The position numbers and the translations under genes are program-made. The notes below the pieces were generated by a model. The model did not search any database. It was given only the letters and a program-made list of their open reading frames with translations, and was not told the DNA's origin. From Lachnospiraceae bacterium (GTDB lineage: Bacteria > Bacillota > Clostridia > Lachnospirales > Lachnospiraceae), in the NCBI GenBank assembly GCA_022766905.1, contig JALEPU010000079.1:1-53075 (forward strand): a DNA stretch of 53,075 bases, in the 5' to 3' direction. Numbering within the stretch: the stretch's first letter is position 1; every line of letters begins with the position of its first letter. This document shows, piece after piece, positions 1 through 7,642 of this stretch.

Positions 1-846
1 CCGGAAGAAATCCGAAAGGAATCTTATACCGATGTATTGACCCGTTATCAAAAATACAAAGAAGAAGGCCGAATTCTTTATTCCGGTAAATCTTCTCTGG
101 ATTATGAACAATGGATGGAAGGCCCGGAAGGGGAAGGAAGATTTTCTTCCTTTGCCAATCATATATCCGGCGGGAATTATGTCTGTCTGATGGAAGAACT
201 GAATCAAACATATTTATTGTCCCTTATGGGAGATACATACTATCTCCTGGATGAAAGAAAGCGGGAAGGGCAGCCGGAATTTGAAACCGTCGACCTGCTC
301 CCCTCTTTGCGTCCTTTTTCTCTTCCCGCCAATCTGTATTTGATTGGAACGACAGAAGAACCAATCACCTCCCTTACTGATTTGGACTATTTTCATATCC
401 ATCATATAGAAATAAAGGAAGATTCCCTTACCAATATTGTGATAAAGGGAATTCCTGTGATTGGTCTGGTATCTGCTATGAATCAAAGGCTTTCTTTCCT
501 GCTGGGACCGGATTATCAGCTTGGGCAGGAATTCTTCCTGCCACTGAAAGAAAATAAATCCATTGAAATGCTGGGCCGGATTATGTACGAACAAATTCTT
601 CCTCTCGTTCTTGGTTGGATGAAGGAAGCCGGTCAGCAGGGAATCTTTCCAAAAAATCCTTATGAAGGAGCCAGAATGATTTTTGGAGACTATCAAAAGT
701 CCAGCCCGGATTATGAAATGATCCTTGCAAAAACAGTAAGCGAAGAAGAGATTTTCGGACAGGAATTGGGTATGAAAGGTAACATCATATATCAGATTCA
801 AAGAGATGCTTTCTTTCAGATTCAAAGTTATCTGGAACTTTCCTGA
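1..846 (+). CDS. McrB-type AAA ATPase, C-terminal part (5' end outside window)
   Basis: The reading frame is open from base 1, so the start lies upstream; the TTG at 37 is not a convincing start. The visible 281 codons match the C-terminal half of the McrB AAA module: a Walker B-like segment (YVCLMEELNQ), then LPANLYLIGTTEE at the sensor-1 position where McrB proteins have a NLYIIGTMN-type motif, then a lid-like region (MNQRLSFLLG, QEFFLP, EQILPLVLGW). McrB proteins use GTP or ATP to drive DNA translocation in modification-dependent restriction. Here the Walker B Asp-Glu is Glu-Glu, the sensor Asn is lost and no arginine-finger motif is visible, so NTP hydrolysis may be weak or absent. No McrC-like nuclease follows. 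The family call is by motif; the Walker A region is outside the window. Confidence 0.6.
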   Translation, partial: PEEIRKESYTDVLTRYQKYKEEGRILYSGKSSLDYEQWMEGPEGEGRFSSFANHISGGNYVCLMEELNQTYLLSLMGDTYYLLDERKREGQPEFETVDLLPSLRPFSLPANLYLIGTTEEPITSLTDLDYFHIHHIEIKEDSLTNIVIKGIPVIGLVSAMNQRLSFLLGPDYQLGQEFFLPLKENKSIEMLGRIMYEQILPLVLGWMKEAGQQGIFPKNPYEGARMIFGDYQKSSPDYEMILAKTVSEEEIFGQELGMKGNIIYQIQRDAFFQIQSYLELS

Positions 847-913
847 AAGCATCACTTTATAAAATATTTATATGTTTACATGGAATTTCTAACTAGGCAT
901 TCCAATTCAACTA

Positions 914-922
914 TGATATAAT
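914..922 (+). promoter_or_regulatory. extended -10 promoter for the V4R/diguanylate cyclase pair
   Basis: TGATATAAT is a perfect -10 hexamer with an extended TG, about 100 bases before the V4R gene. No good -35 is seen at 17 bp, which is common for extended -10 promoters. The leader between here and 1024 holds no structure I recognise. Confidence 0.5.
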
Positions 923-1023
923 GAATCAGATAGTAGTTTTTCGTTTACAAATTTATCATTTGTAAACCGGCTGCTGCAAAAAAATTCATACTTTTGGGAT
1001 AAACAAGTTGGAGATAAATAAAG

Positions 1024-1569
1024 ATGGGGAAAAATATTTTTTTAGAAGAAAACAAAGAAATATCTTTATCAGATTATATGAATTATGATAGTAACGGACG
1101 CAGTAACCTTGGTACAGAAATTCCGATTACCGTCTATCGTCTGATGGAATACTCTCTTCGGGAAGAATTGGCAGATCGGTTTGGAAGGCAGGAGCAGATA
1201 CAGGTTTTTCGCAATGCTGGTTTCCGCGCAGGAACTTTTTTTGCAGACCATTATTTGAATCTTCAATTACCTTTCCATGAATTCCTGTCCCATTTGCAAA
1301 AAACGGTTGCAGATTTAAAGATTGGTATTTTACGAATTGAAAGTATTGATGAAAAATCAGGAAGTATCGTACTTACTGTTGCAGAAGATGCAGATTGTTC
1401 CGGACTTCCACTTCTTGGTGATACCGTATGCAACTACGACGAAGGATTTTTAAGTGGAATTTTTTCTGCATACACCCAAAAACGATATTCTGTTATCGAA
1501 ATAGATTGCTGGGGAACAGGTGCCAGAGCATGTCGTTTTCGTGCAGAAATAGACAAAGTAACACAATAA
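1024..1569 (+). CDS. V4R (4-vinyl reductase) domain sensor protein
   Basis: A 181-residue soluble protein. Its C-terminal two thirds match the V4R domain, a small-molecule-binding fold related to the XylR/DmpR sensor domain and to bacteriochlorophyll 4-vinyl reductase. The diagnostic end is present: IDCWGTGARACRF, fitting the family pattern of two cysteines around a G-x-G turn. Further cysteines lie in DADCSGLPLLGDTVC. There is no membrane segment or DNA-binding domain. The next gene starts 18 bases downstream and encodes a diguanylate cyclase, so this protein probably senses a ligand and controls cyclase activity in trans. The ligand is unknown; the cysteine-rich site could suit a metal, haem or aromatic compound. 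Confidence 0.75.
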   Translation: MGKNIFLEENKEISLSDYMNYDSNGRSNLGTEIPITVYRLMEYSLREELADRFGRQEQIQVFRNAGFRAGTFFADHYLNLQLPFHEFLSHLQKTVADLKIGILRIESIDEKSGSIVLTVAEDADCSGLPLLGDTVCNYDEGFLSGIFSAYTQKRYSVIEIDCWGTGARACRFRAEIDKVTQ

Positions 1570-1587
1570 CAGAAAGGGTATTGAATC

Positions 1588-2811
1588 ATGACAGACAGAA
1601 ATTGTGACCTGCTTTTCGAATTTCTTCGAAGCATCTTATATGATTCTAAAATTCAGTCCCTTGATCCGGAACAGTTAGAGGAACCTTTTCGAAAACTTGG
1701 CTATGGTCTTTGCGTCCTGCAACAAGCAGTAGAAGAGATGAAAACATATACGGATGATTTATCCAAAGGCAATTTATCAGGGCCCTATCCTTCCAGAGAG
1801 AATTTTTTATGCTCAAACCTGAAAAATCTTCATGCCAATTTAAATCATCTGACCTGGCAGGCCAAGCAGGTTGCTTCCGGGGATTATTCTCAGCACGTTT
1901 CCTATCTGGGAGATTTTTCTGATGCATTTAACACTATGACTGCACAGTTAATGGAACGGGAACAGCTATTAAAAGAAGAGGCCAGGAAAGAAAAGGAACG
2001 AGCTGAGATGGCAAAAGCTTACAATGATCTTTTGATTAACCTGACTCAGAAAAGAGAAGAATGGATTTTAGTGATTCATAAAAAAACCGAAGAAATCATG
2101 TACTGCAATAAAAAACAGGATAACCAGGACACATGTAATAACTGCGATTACGCAATGGCATTTCAAAATCATATTCGTATGCACGCTAATCAAAAACTTT
2201 GGAAAGTCAAAGGAAATGACGGGAGATATTTTCAGGTTCAGATGTTTCCTGTAGAATGGCAAGGCTGCATGGCCAATGCATATATTATTTCAGATGTAAC
2301 CGATGAAAATCAAAACCAGATTAAGCTGATCACAAAAGCCTATCACGATTCTTTAACAGGCATATATAATCGCTTGTTTTTTAAAGAATATCTGGATAAT
2401 GTTTTATTGGAAAATCAGCCTGCTATTTTATGTTATATGGATCTGGATGGATTAAAATATGTAAATGATCATTTTGGTCACTCCGAAGGAGACGCTTATC
2501 TAAACCGTTTTGTATCTGTAGTTCAGACACAGTTTCGGAGCACAGATATGTTTGCCCGGATTGGCGGCGACGAATTTGTCATTATTCTTCCTGCCTGCAG
2601 CAAGCTTCTGGCAGAAAGAAAATTAGAAAAAGCCCTTCATCTTTTTTCCACCATGGAAATTCATTATCCCATGAGTTTTAGTTATGGATTGGTGGAGATT
2701 ACAAAAGAAGAAAACAGAACTATGAAACAGCTTTTGGATGAAGCGGATCATGCCATGTACGAATGTAAAAAAAGAAATCGGGAAAAATACAAAACTGTCG
2801 CACTAACATAA
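1588..2811 (+). CDS. diguanylate cyclase (HAMP-like, PAS-like, GGDEF)
   Basis: A 407-residue cytosolic protein that should make cyclic di-GMP from two GTP. The N-terminal part has a HAMP-like helical region (about residues 50-130, with ASGDYSQHVSYLGDFSDAFNTM) but no membrane segments. A PAS-like region follows (about 150-250), containing a Cys-x-x-Cys-rich stretch TCNNCDYAM. The GGDEF domain (about 255-400) is intact: DSLTGIYNR, DLDGLKYVND, and GGDEF preceded five residues upstream by RSTD, the RxxD inhibitory site that binds c-di-GMP. Its start is preceded by AGAAAGGG. It forms a two-gene unit with the V4R sensor and ends at a strong terminator. Confidence 0.9.
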   Translation: MTDRNCDLLFEFLRSILYDSKIQSLDPEQLEEPFRKLGYGLCVLQQAVEEMKTYTDDLSKGNLSGPYPSRENFLCSNLKNLHANLNHLTWQAKQVASGDYSQHVSYLGDFSDAFNTMTAQLMEREQLLKEEARKEKERAEMAKAYNDLLINLTQKREEWILVIHKKTEEIMYCNKKQDNQDTCNNCDYAMAFQNHIRMHANQKLWKVKGNDGRYFQVQMFPVEWQGCMANAYIISDVTDENQNQIKLITKAYHDSLTGIYNRLFFKEYLDNVLLENQPAILCYMDLDGLKYVNDHFGHSEGDAYLNRFVSVVQTQFRSTDMFARIGGDEFVIILPACSKLLAERKLEKALHLFSTMEIHYPMSFSYGLVEITKEENRTMKQLLDEADHAMYECKKRNREKYKTVALT

Positions 2812-2841
2812 AAGAACTGTTAGTGCGGCAGAATTCTTTCT
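2795..2841. terminator. bidirectional terminator between the convergent cyclase and ribH genes
   Basis: CTGTCGCACTAACA (2795-2808) pairs with TGTTAGTGCGGCAG (2818-2831): 14 bp with one mismatch and a 9-base loop. T-rich sequence follows on the plus strand. The cyclase stop codon lies in the loop and the ribH stop follows directly, so the hairpin can serve both strands. Confidence 0.8.
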
Positions 2842-3302
2842 TATAATTGTTTCATCAGATTTACCATTTCGATCGCAGTACATGCAGCGTCATAGCCTTT
2901 ATTTCCGGCTTTTGTTCCTGCTCTTTCAATCGCCTGTTCAATATTATCTGTTGTAACAACTCCGAAAATAACAGGAACATCCGTTTCAAAGGAAGCATGG
3001 GCAATTCCTTTTGACGCTTCTGCGCATACATAATCATAGTGAGAAGTAGAACCTTTGATCACTGCTCCGACACAGATTACTGCATCATAATTTCCACTCT
3101 GAGCCATCTTTTTTGCAACCAGGGGAATCTCAAATGCACCAGGTACCCATGCTAAAGTAATATCTTCTTTTTCTACACCATGACGTACCAGTGCATCTTC
3201 TGCTCCACCGATCAGCTTTGATACAATAAACTCGTTAAACCTGGAACCAACAATGGCCATTTTCATTCCTCTTCCTACTACATTTCCTTCTAATACTTTC
3301 AT
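2841..3302 (-). CDS. ribH: 6,7-dimethyl-8-ribityllumazine synthase
   Basis: A 153-residue lumazine synthase that condenses 5-amino-6-ribitylamino-uracil with dihydroxybutanone phosphate, the penultimate step of riboflavin synthesis. The start MKVLEGNVV is chosen because AGGAG lies just before it; upstream codons run into A-rich leader. Family motifs are present: [48 protein letters not shown] and [24 protein letters not shown]. It is the last gene of the riboflavin operon, 116 bases after ribBA. One substrate is made by the DHBP synthase domain that is deleted from the neighbouring ribBA. Confidence 0.95.
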   Translation of the reverse strand: MKVLEGNVVGRGMKMAIVGSRFNEFIVSKLIGGAEDALVRHGVEKEDITLAWVPGAFEIPLVAKKMAQSGNYDAVICVGAVIKGSTSHYDYVCAEASKGIAHASFETDVPVIFGVVTTDNIEQAIERAGTKAGNKGYDAACTAIEMVNLMKQL

Positions 3303-3418
3303 TTTTCTTTCTCCTTTTTCTTTTTTCTTTTTTATGATTTTAAAGCGGATATTTCCCATCTACTTTTTTTCTGCTCTTTTTATGGATGAAACATAGATTT
3401 ATTTTACAGTATGATGCA

Positions 3419-4189
3419 TTAATACGTTGTCATATGATCCATTTTTTCCTGTTTGGTCATCAAATAAAACAAATCATTTTCCTGCGCTTCTATCTGAATC
3501 GGAACTCTTTCCACAACTTTCAGACCATAACCGGATAAACCTGCAATCTTTGTTGGATTATTGGTCAGCAATCTCAATTCCTGAACACCCAAATCTCTCA
3601 GAATCTGAGCTCCAATGCCATAGTCCCGAAGATCCGGAGCAAAACTGAGTTTCACGTTAGCTTCTACCGTATCATATCCCTGATCCTGTAATTCATAGGC
3701 CTTCAGTTTATTAATCAGACCGATTCCCCTTCCTTCCTGACGCATATAGACTAAGACACCTCTATTTTCTTTTGCAATTGCTTTCATTGCTGCTGCATAC
3801 TGATCTCCGCAGTCACATCGCAGGGAACCAAGGGCATCTCCGGTCAGACATTCTGAATGAACCCGGCAAAGTACCGGTGCACCGTCTGTCACATCTCCCA
3901 TTACCATCGCTACATGATGCTCTCCATTCAGTTTGTTTTCATAACCATAAATGGTAAAATGACCATATTTTGTAGGAAAATCAGCCTTTGCTTCCCGGCT
4001 TATCAGACTATCCTCTTTCAGCCGATATTCTACTAAATCTGCAATGGTAATCATCTTAATGTTATGCTCTTTTGCAAATTCTTTTAATTCTTCGGTCCGC
4101 ATCATGGTGCCGTCATCTCTCATAATTTCACAGCACAGACCACATTCTTTTAAATCTTTTACTGCTTCATCAATTGTATGAAAATCCAT
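3419..4189 (-). CDS. ribBA: RibBA with internal deletion: GTP cyclohydrolase II intact, DHBP synthase domain lost
   Basis: A 256-residue protein, where RibBA is normally about 400. The start ([13 protein letters not shown]) has GAGGAGG upstream and matches the RibB N-terminus, but after about 14 residues it jumps to the RibB C-terminal end ([27 protein letters not shown]). The catalytic core of DHBP synthase is absent, including the DRENEGD-type and GHTEA-type motifs. The GTP cyclohydrolase II domain is complete: zinc cysteines in [41 protein letters not shown] and TNNPTK. The frame is open across the junction. The operon can therefore open GTP but probably cannot make dihydroxybutanone phosphate unless a second ribB exists. 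A true strain deletion or an assembly artefact are both possible. Confidence 0.85.
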   Translation of the reverse strand: MDFHTIDEAVKDLKECGLCCEIMRDDGTMMRTEELKEFAKEHNIKMITIADLVEYRLKEDSLISREAKADFPTKYGHFTIYGYENKLNGEHHVAMVMGDVTDGAPVLCRVHSECLTGDALGSLRCDCGDQYAAAMKAIAKENRGVLVYMRQEGRGIGLINKLKAYELQDQGYDTVEANVKLSFAPDLRDYGIGAQILRDLGVQELRLLTNNPTKIAGLSGYGLKVVERVPIQIEAQENDLFYLMTKQEKMDHMTTY

Positions 4190-4208
4190 CTTTTTTCCTC
4201 CTCGTCTT

Positions 4209-4865
4209 TTATAAAAATCCATTTTCCTGTAAAAATTCCATGGATAATTTTGATTCCTTTTTCTCTTCTTTTGGTTCCTGAAAGGATAATAGCCGTTCTA
4301 CGTATTTCCCAATCAAATCATTCTCAAGGTTTACCCTGTCTCCAGGCTTTTTATCTTCCAGAATGGTTTCCTGTCTGGTATGAGGTATGATGGAAACAGA
4401 AAAACTTTTTTCTTCCAGTTTTGCAACAGTCAGGCTGATCCCATCAATCGCCACAGAGCCTTTTTCAATGATGTAACGAAGTATTTCCGGCCCGGTTTCA
4501 ATCTGATACCAGAATGCGTTCCCCTCCTTTCGAGCTGAGACGATTTTTCCGGTACCATCAATGTGTCCGGAAACAATATGGCCTCCAAAACGACCGTTCA
4601 TTTTCATTGCCCGTTCCAGGTTAACCCGGCTTCCTGCCGACAAATCTGAAAGGTTGGTTCTTCGCATCGTCTCCCCCATCACATCTGCCTGAAAACTTTG
4701 TGTTGTTTTTTGAGATACCGTCAAACAGATTCCGTTGACTGCAATACTATCTCCCAGAGAGGCATCCTCAAGTATTTTAGGGGCCTTTATGATGAGACTG
4801 CAATATTCTCCTGACTGACAGATGCTTTCTACCCATCCTGTTTCTTCAATAATTCCTGTAAACAT
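4209..4865 (-). CDS. ribE: riboflavin synthase, alpha chain
   Basis: 218 residues. It dismutates two lumazine molecules to riboflavin plus the ribitylamino-uracil. It has the two tandem lumazine-binding barrels: the N-terminal one begins [12 protein letters not shown] and includes NGICLTV, the second includes [13 protein letters not shown] and DGISLTV. The C-terminal helix is charged ([10 protein letters not shown]). The length is normal. It starts 3 bases after the ribD stop and is followed 19 bases later by ribBA. Confidence 0.95.
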   Translation of the reverse strand: MFTGIIEETGWVESICQSGEYCSLIIKAPKILEDASLGDSIAVNGICLTVSQKTTQSFQADVMGETMRRTNLSDLSAGSRVNLERAMKMNGRFGGHIVSGHIDGTGKIVSARKEGNAFWYQIETGPEILRYIIEKGSVAIDGISLTVAKLEEKSFSVSIIPHTRQETILEDKKPGDRVNLENDLIGKYVERLLSFQEPKEEKKESKLSMEFLQENGFL

Positions 4866-4868
4866 TCT

Positions 4869-5975
4869 TTACTCCTGCTTTCTTTTTTGAGGATATGCTG
4901 TGATACAGACATCCTCTCCGATTTGTTCAATTTTTTCTAATCTAAGGGAACAGGCATCTGACATTTTTTCAATAAACCATCCCTTCACCGGTTCATATGG
5001 ACTCTCACCGGCAAATTTAGGTGCAAGATATACGTATATCTTATCCACCAGTCCTGCTGATAAAAATGCACCATGAATTCTGCTTCCGCCTTCGATGAGA
5101 ACACTGTCAATTTTTTGCCGGCCCAGTTCTTCACACAGCTCTTTTAAGTCAACTTTTCCACTGCCTTTTTGTACCAGAACCTGAACCCCAGCTTTTTCTA
5201 GAAAATTTTGTTTTTCTATATCGATCTCTTTTTCTTTGCAAACAACCATGGTCGGTATCTTTTTTGCAGTTGATACAATTTGTGAATCCAGCGGAATTCG
5301 TAAATGACTATCCAGAATGATTCTTAAAGGATCCACTCCATCTTCTATTCTTACATTTAACATAGGGTTATCTGCCAGCACAGTTTCAATTCCCACTAAA
5401 ATGCCGCTGTACTGTTTTCGAAGTAATTGTACCTGGTTTCTTGCCTGCTCCCCGGTGACCCACCTGGCATCTCCTGTCTTTGCTACAATCTTTCCATCTA
5501 TCGTCATTGCATATTTCATCACCATAAAAGGTCTGTTTTCTGTGATATAGTGAAAAAATGCTTCATTTAATTTCAGACACTCTTCCTCCATAAGTCCGGT
5601 TTCTACCAGTACTCCATGTTCTCTTAAGAGAGCGGCCCCTTTGCCTCCTACCAAAGGATTCGGATCCATTGCTCCGATAAAAACTCTTTTGATTCCTTTT
5701 TCTAAAATCAGTTCTATGCATGGAGGAGTTTTTCCATAATGACAGCAAGGCTCCAGGGTTACATAAAGATCTGCACCTTTCGGGTCTTTTATACAATTTT
5801 GCAAAGCATTCCGTTCTGCATGGAATTCTCCATACCTTTCATGATAACCTTCTGCAATAACCTGCCCCTCTTTGACAACAACACATCCAACCATCGGATT
5901 GGGAGCTGTATATCCCATTCCTTTCTTGGCCAGTTCCAGGGCTCGTTTCATATATTGCCTTTGTTCCTGTTCCAT
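4869..5975 (-). CDS. ribD: bifunctional pyrimidine deaminase/reductase of riboflavin synthesis
   Basis: 368 residues, first gene of the operon. The N-terminal deaminase carries the zinc site: HAE at 52-54 and PCCHYGKTPPC with Cys77 and Cys86. The C-terminal reductase (from about 150) has MKYAMTIDGKIVAKTGDARWVTG, NVRIEDGVDPLRIILDS and SVLIEGGSRIHGAFL. The start MEQEQRQYM is chosen because AAGGA precedes it. The frame also runs upstream to 6065, but those codons lie in the terminator hairpin and are unlikely to be coding. Expression depends on passing the FMN riboswitch and two terminators. Confidence 0.93.
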   Translation of the reverse strand: MEQEQRQYMKRALELAKKGMGYTAPNPMVGCVVVKEGQVIAEGYHERYGEFHAERNALQNCIKDPKGADLYVTLEPCCHYGKTPPCIELILEKGIKRVFIGAMDPNPLVGGKGAALLREHGVLVETGLMEEECLKLNEAFFHYITENRPFMVMKYAMTIDGKIVAKTGDARWVTGEQARNQVQLLRKQYSGILVGIETVLADNPMLNVRIEDGVDPLRIILDSHLRIPLDSQIVSTAKKIPTMVVCKEKEIDIEKQNFLEKAGVQVLVQKGSGKVDLKELCEELGRQKIDSVLIEGGSRIHGAFLSAGLVDKIYVYLAPKFAGESPYEPVKGWFIEKMSDACSLRLEKIEQIGEDVCITAYPQKRKQE

Positions 5976-6020
5976 TCCATTCCTTCTTTCTGTATCCGTT
6001 CTCATCCGGGAAAATAATAG

Positions 6021-6056
6021 AAAAACCGCCCTTTTCCAATTTTGAAAAAGGGCGGT
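6021..6056 (-). terminator. second terminator in the ribD leader
   Basis: ACCGCCCTTTTCCAA (6025-6039) pairs with TTGAAAAAGGGCGGT (6042-6056): 15 bp with one mismatch, followed on the minus strand by TTTTT then C. It lies between the riboswitch terminator and ribD, only 45 bases before the ribD start. Confidence 0.75.
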
Positions 6057-6158
6057 ATCATACATCCAGCAAAAAAATGTTACATGTTCTGCTTTCTATC
6101 GGTAGATTGCAACTGAATAAACATCGGTTTTCATCGCTTCTATTCAATATTTTTGCAC

Positions 6159-6190
6159 AAAAAAACCGGGAATCAATAAAAATTCCCGGG
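6159..6190 (-). terminator. FMN riboswitch expression-platform terminator
   Basis: CCGGGAAT (6166-6173) pairs with ATTCCCGG (6182-6189), and the minus-strand transcript then reads a run of seven T (complement of 6159-6165). It lies about 150 bases downstream of the FMN aptamer, consistent with transcription termination when FMN is bound. The antiterminator strand was not resolved by eye. Confidence 0.75.
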
Positions 6191-6335
6191 GCATTCTTTT
6201 GCAGAATTCATAGGAAACACCTCTTATGTGCTTCCACTGTAATATAAGCAATAAAAATATGCACTTCCTGCATAACTATCGCTGCATATCAAATAAAATA
6301 ACAAGAAAAATCTCCTGTTATCTTTGCTTTTGTCT

Positions 6336-6443
6336 TATTTCTCCCATCCAGACTTTACTGTCGGCTTTGGAATCTCACCAAATCAACTGTTGCCAGCTCG
6401 CGGGCTATACCGCCGGTGGGGAATTGCACCCCGCCCCGAAATA
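6336..6443 (-). promoter_or_regulatory. FMN riboswitch (RFN element)
   Basis: On the minus strand the conserved RFN blocks appear in order: GGGGCGGGGTGCAATTCCCC, ACCGGCGGTATAGCCCGCGA, GGTGAGATTCC, CCGACAGTAAAGTCTGGATG. The closing helix pairs TATTTC (6438-6443) with GAAATA (6336-6341). The aptamer binds FMN and turns off riboflavin genes. The first downstream gene is ribD. Confidence 0.97.
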
Positions 6444-6469
6444 TAAGAACTTATTCAATTAATAAATTA

Positions 6470-6498
6470 ATTATGGTACTATTTGCATAAGATATCAA
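6470..6498 (-). promoter_or_regulatory. promoter of the riboflavin operon
   Basis: On the minus strand TTGATA (6493-6498) and CATAAT (6470-6475) are separated by 17 bp. Transcription would start just before the FMN aptamer. Confidence 0.6.
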
Positions 6499-6516
6499 GT
6501 ACTAATTTCCTTTTTC

Positions 6517-6539
6517 AAGCGGATATTCGCAATCCGCTT
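6517..6539 (-). terminator. hairpin at the end of the selenium operon
   Basis: AAGCGGAT (6517-6524) pairs perfectly with ATCCGCTT (6532-6539), 7-base loop, 34 bases after the DUF3343 stop. The U-tract is poor (GAAAAAGG follows on the minus strand), so termination is only inferred from position. Confidence 0.4.
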
Positions 6540-6572
6540 CGCTACTTGCTCATAACCGAATAATTGCTTCGC

Positions 6573-6809
6573 TTAAATCCATAAGATTACTTTCTGTTCA
6601 AAGAACAGTTCATGTTCTTCCATCACTTTTTCCAGCTCTTCCTTTGCATTAGGCGGCGCACTCCAGGATAACCCACATCCGGCCGTAATTTCTCTGGGAA
6701 CCGGAATAAGCCGTCCGGGGTGATTTCCTGCTTTGCAGATTTGTTCCATCTTCATTGCCTGAACTGTGGATGGAAAGGTGATTAACAATCGTTCTTCTTT
6801 TTTACGCAT
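6573..6809 (-). CDS. DUF3343 protein, putative Se/S carrier-like
   Basis: 78 residues. It matches the DUF3343 family, whose members sit in selenium and sulfur transfer loci: an N-terminal LLITFPSTVQAMKMEQ, PVPREITAGCGLSW with the conserved cysteine (about residue 45), and a C-terminal helix. No membrane segment. It overlaps the end of yqeB by 8 bases and has a strong ribosome binding site (GGGAGAGGG), so it is translated with the selenium operon. The role as a persulfide or perselenide carrier is inferred from family and context. Confidence 0.8.
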   Translation of the reverse strand: MRKKEERLLITFPSTVQAMKMEQICKAGNHPGRLIPVPREITAGCGLSWSAPPNAKEELEKVMEEHELFFEQKVILWI

Positions 6810-7638
6810 TTTCCCTCTCCCTCTTCTGTTGATTTTCTTCCTGAAGCCATAACAAATGCATCAAAGCTTCCAAGGCTCCTCCACCTACACATCTTGCTTT
6901 ATCTGAAATGGTATAGCAATTTTTTTGTTCCTCTTTTCGCGGATCAATATCAGCAATTTTTAATCCTTTTGTTACCGGATAACCATCTTTAATAATTCCA
7001 CGTAAAACTCCTGTTAAAGAAGCCAAAACCGGAGTATCCCCGATTTTTGCAATAACTTCTCCTTTTTCTACCAGATCACCAATCTCATGTATATTTTTGA
7101 TCTTGCCTGATACAGGGGCATGAATCACCCGCTCCTTTCCATATCCACCGATTATTCCCGGAATCCCTGTATTAGCGATTGCACTGCCTTCATAAATAAC
7201 CCGTCCCAGACGATGTCCCCGTTTGGTCTCAATGACTGCACAAACATCCTCCGGGGCTGAAAATCCCGGTCCTAGTCCAATGGTAATTGGTGCCATATCC
7301 CGTTTTGTACCCAGATTTTTCTTAGCCAGAATTCCGTCAATGACCGCAATTGGGGTTAATTCTTCGATCATCCTTCCTTCCGGATCGATCATCAGAGGAA
7401 TTTGGTTTTTCTCCCAGATATCCTTCAATTCTTCTTTCGATTCTGCAAGGACACAGGTCATATCCTCCACCTGTGCCACTTTATCAAATACGGCATCACA
7501 AAATGCTACTTTTCTTCGAATGGCAGATGGGTTATCAATTTCCAGGATCAATACCAAAAAACCACTCTGAAATAGTTTTGCAATGGTTCCGGTGGCAATA
7601 TCGCCGCCTCCTCTTACAATAACCAGCTCTTTTTTCAT
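6802..7638 (-). CDS. yqeB: selenium-dependent molybdenum hydroxylase accessory protein YqeB
   Basis: 278 residues. YqeB proteins (EF2563 family) occur with selenium-dependent molybdenum hydroxylases and are thought to help make or insert the labile selenium cofactor. The N-terminus is a nucleotide-binding-like VIVRGGGDIATGTIAKLFQSG. The middle has TIGLGPGFSAPEDVCAVIETKRGHRLGRVIYEG. The C-terminal half is biotinyl-like (HAPVSGKIKNIHEIGDLVEKGEVIAKIG), ending in ARCVGGGALEALM. The start MKKELVIVRGGG is chosen for the GGAGG before it, 4 bases past the desulfurase stop. Confidence 0.9.
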   Translation of the reverse strand: MKKELVIVRGGGDIATGTIAKLFQSGFLVLILEIDNPSAIRRKVAFCDAVFDKVAQVEDMTCVLAESKEELKDIWEKNQIPLMIDPEGRMIEELTPIAVIDGILAKKNLGTKRDMAPITIGLGPGFSAPEDVCAVIETKRGHRLGRVIYEGSAIANTGIPGIIGGYGKERVIHAPVSGKIKNIHEIGDLVEKGEVIAKIGDTPVLASLTGVLRGIIKDGYPVTKGLKIADIDPRKEEQKNCYTISDKARCVGGGALEALMHLLWLQEENQQKRERENA

Positions 7639-7642
7639 CTTT

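Noticed and set aside
5978-6065. N-terminal extension of ribD by 30 residues
   Set aside because: The extra codons lie in the terminator hairpin and no ribosome binding site precedes them.
6517-6539. Perfect inverted repeat as a recombination site
   Set aside because: It follows an operon end and is short; there is no partner site or recombinase nearby.
7223-7622. Overlapping plus-strand frames of 90-115 codons across yqeB
   Set aside because: They are opposite-strand shadows of a conserved gene, without ribosome binding sites or family motifs.
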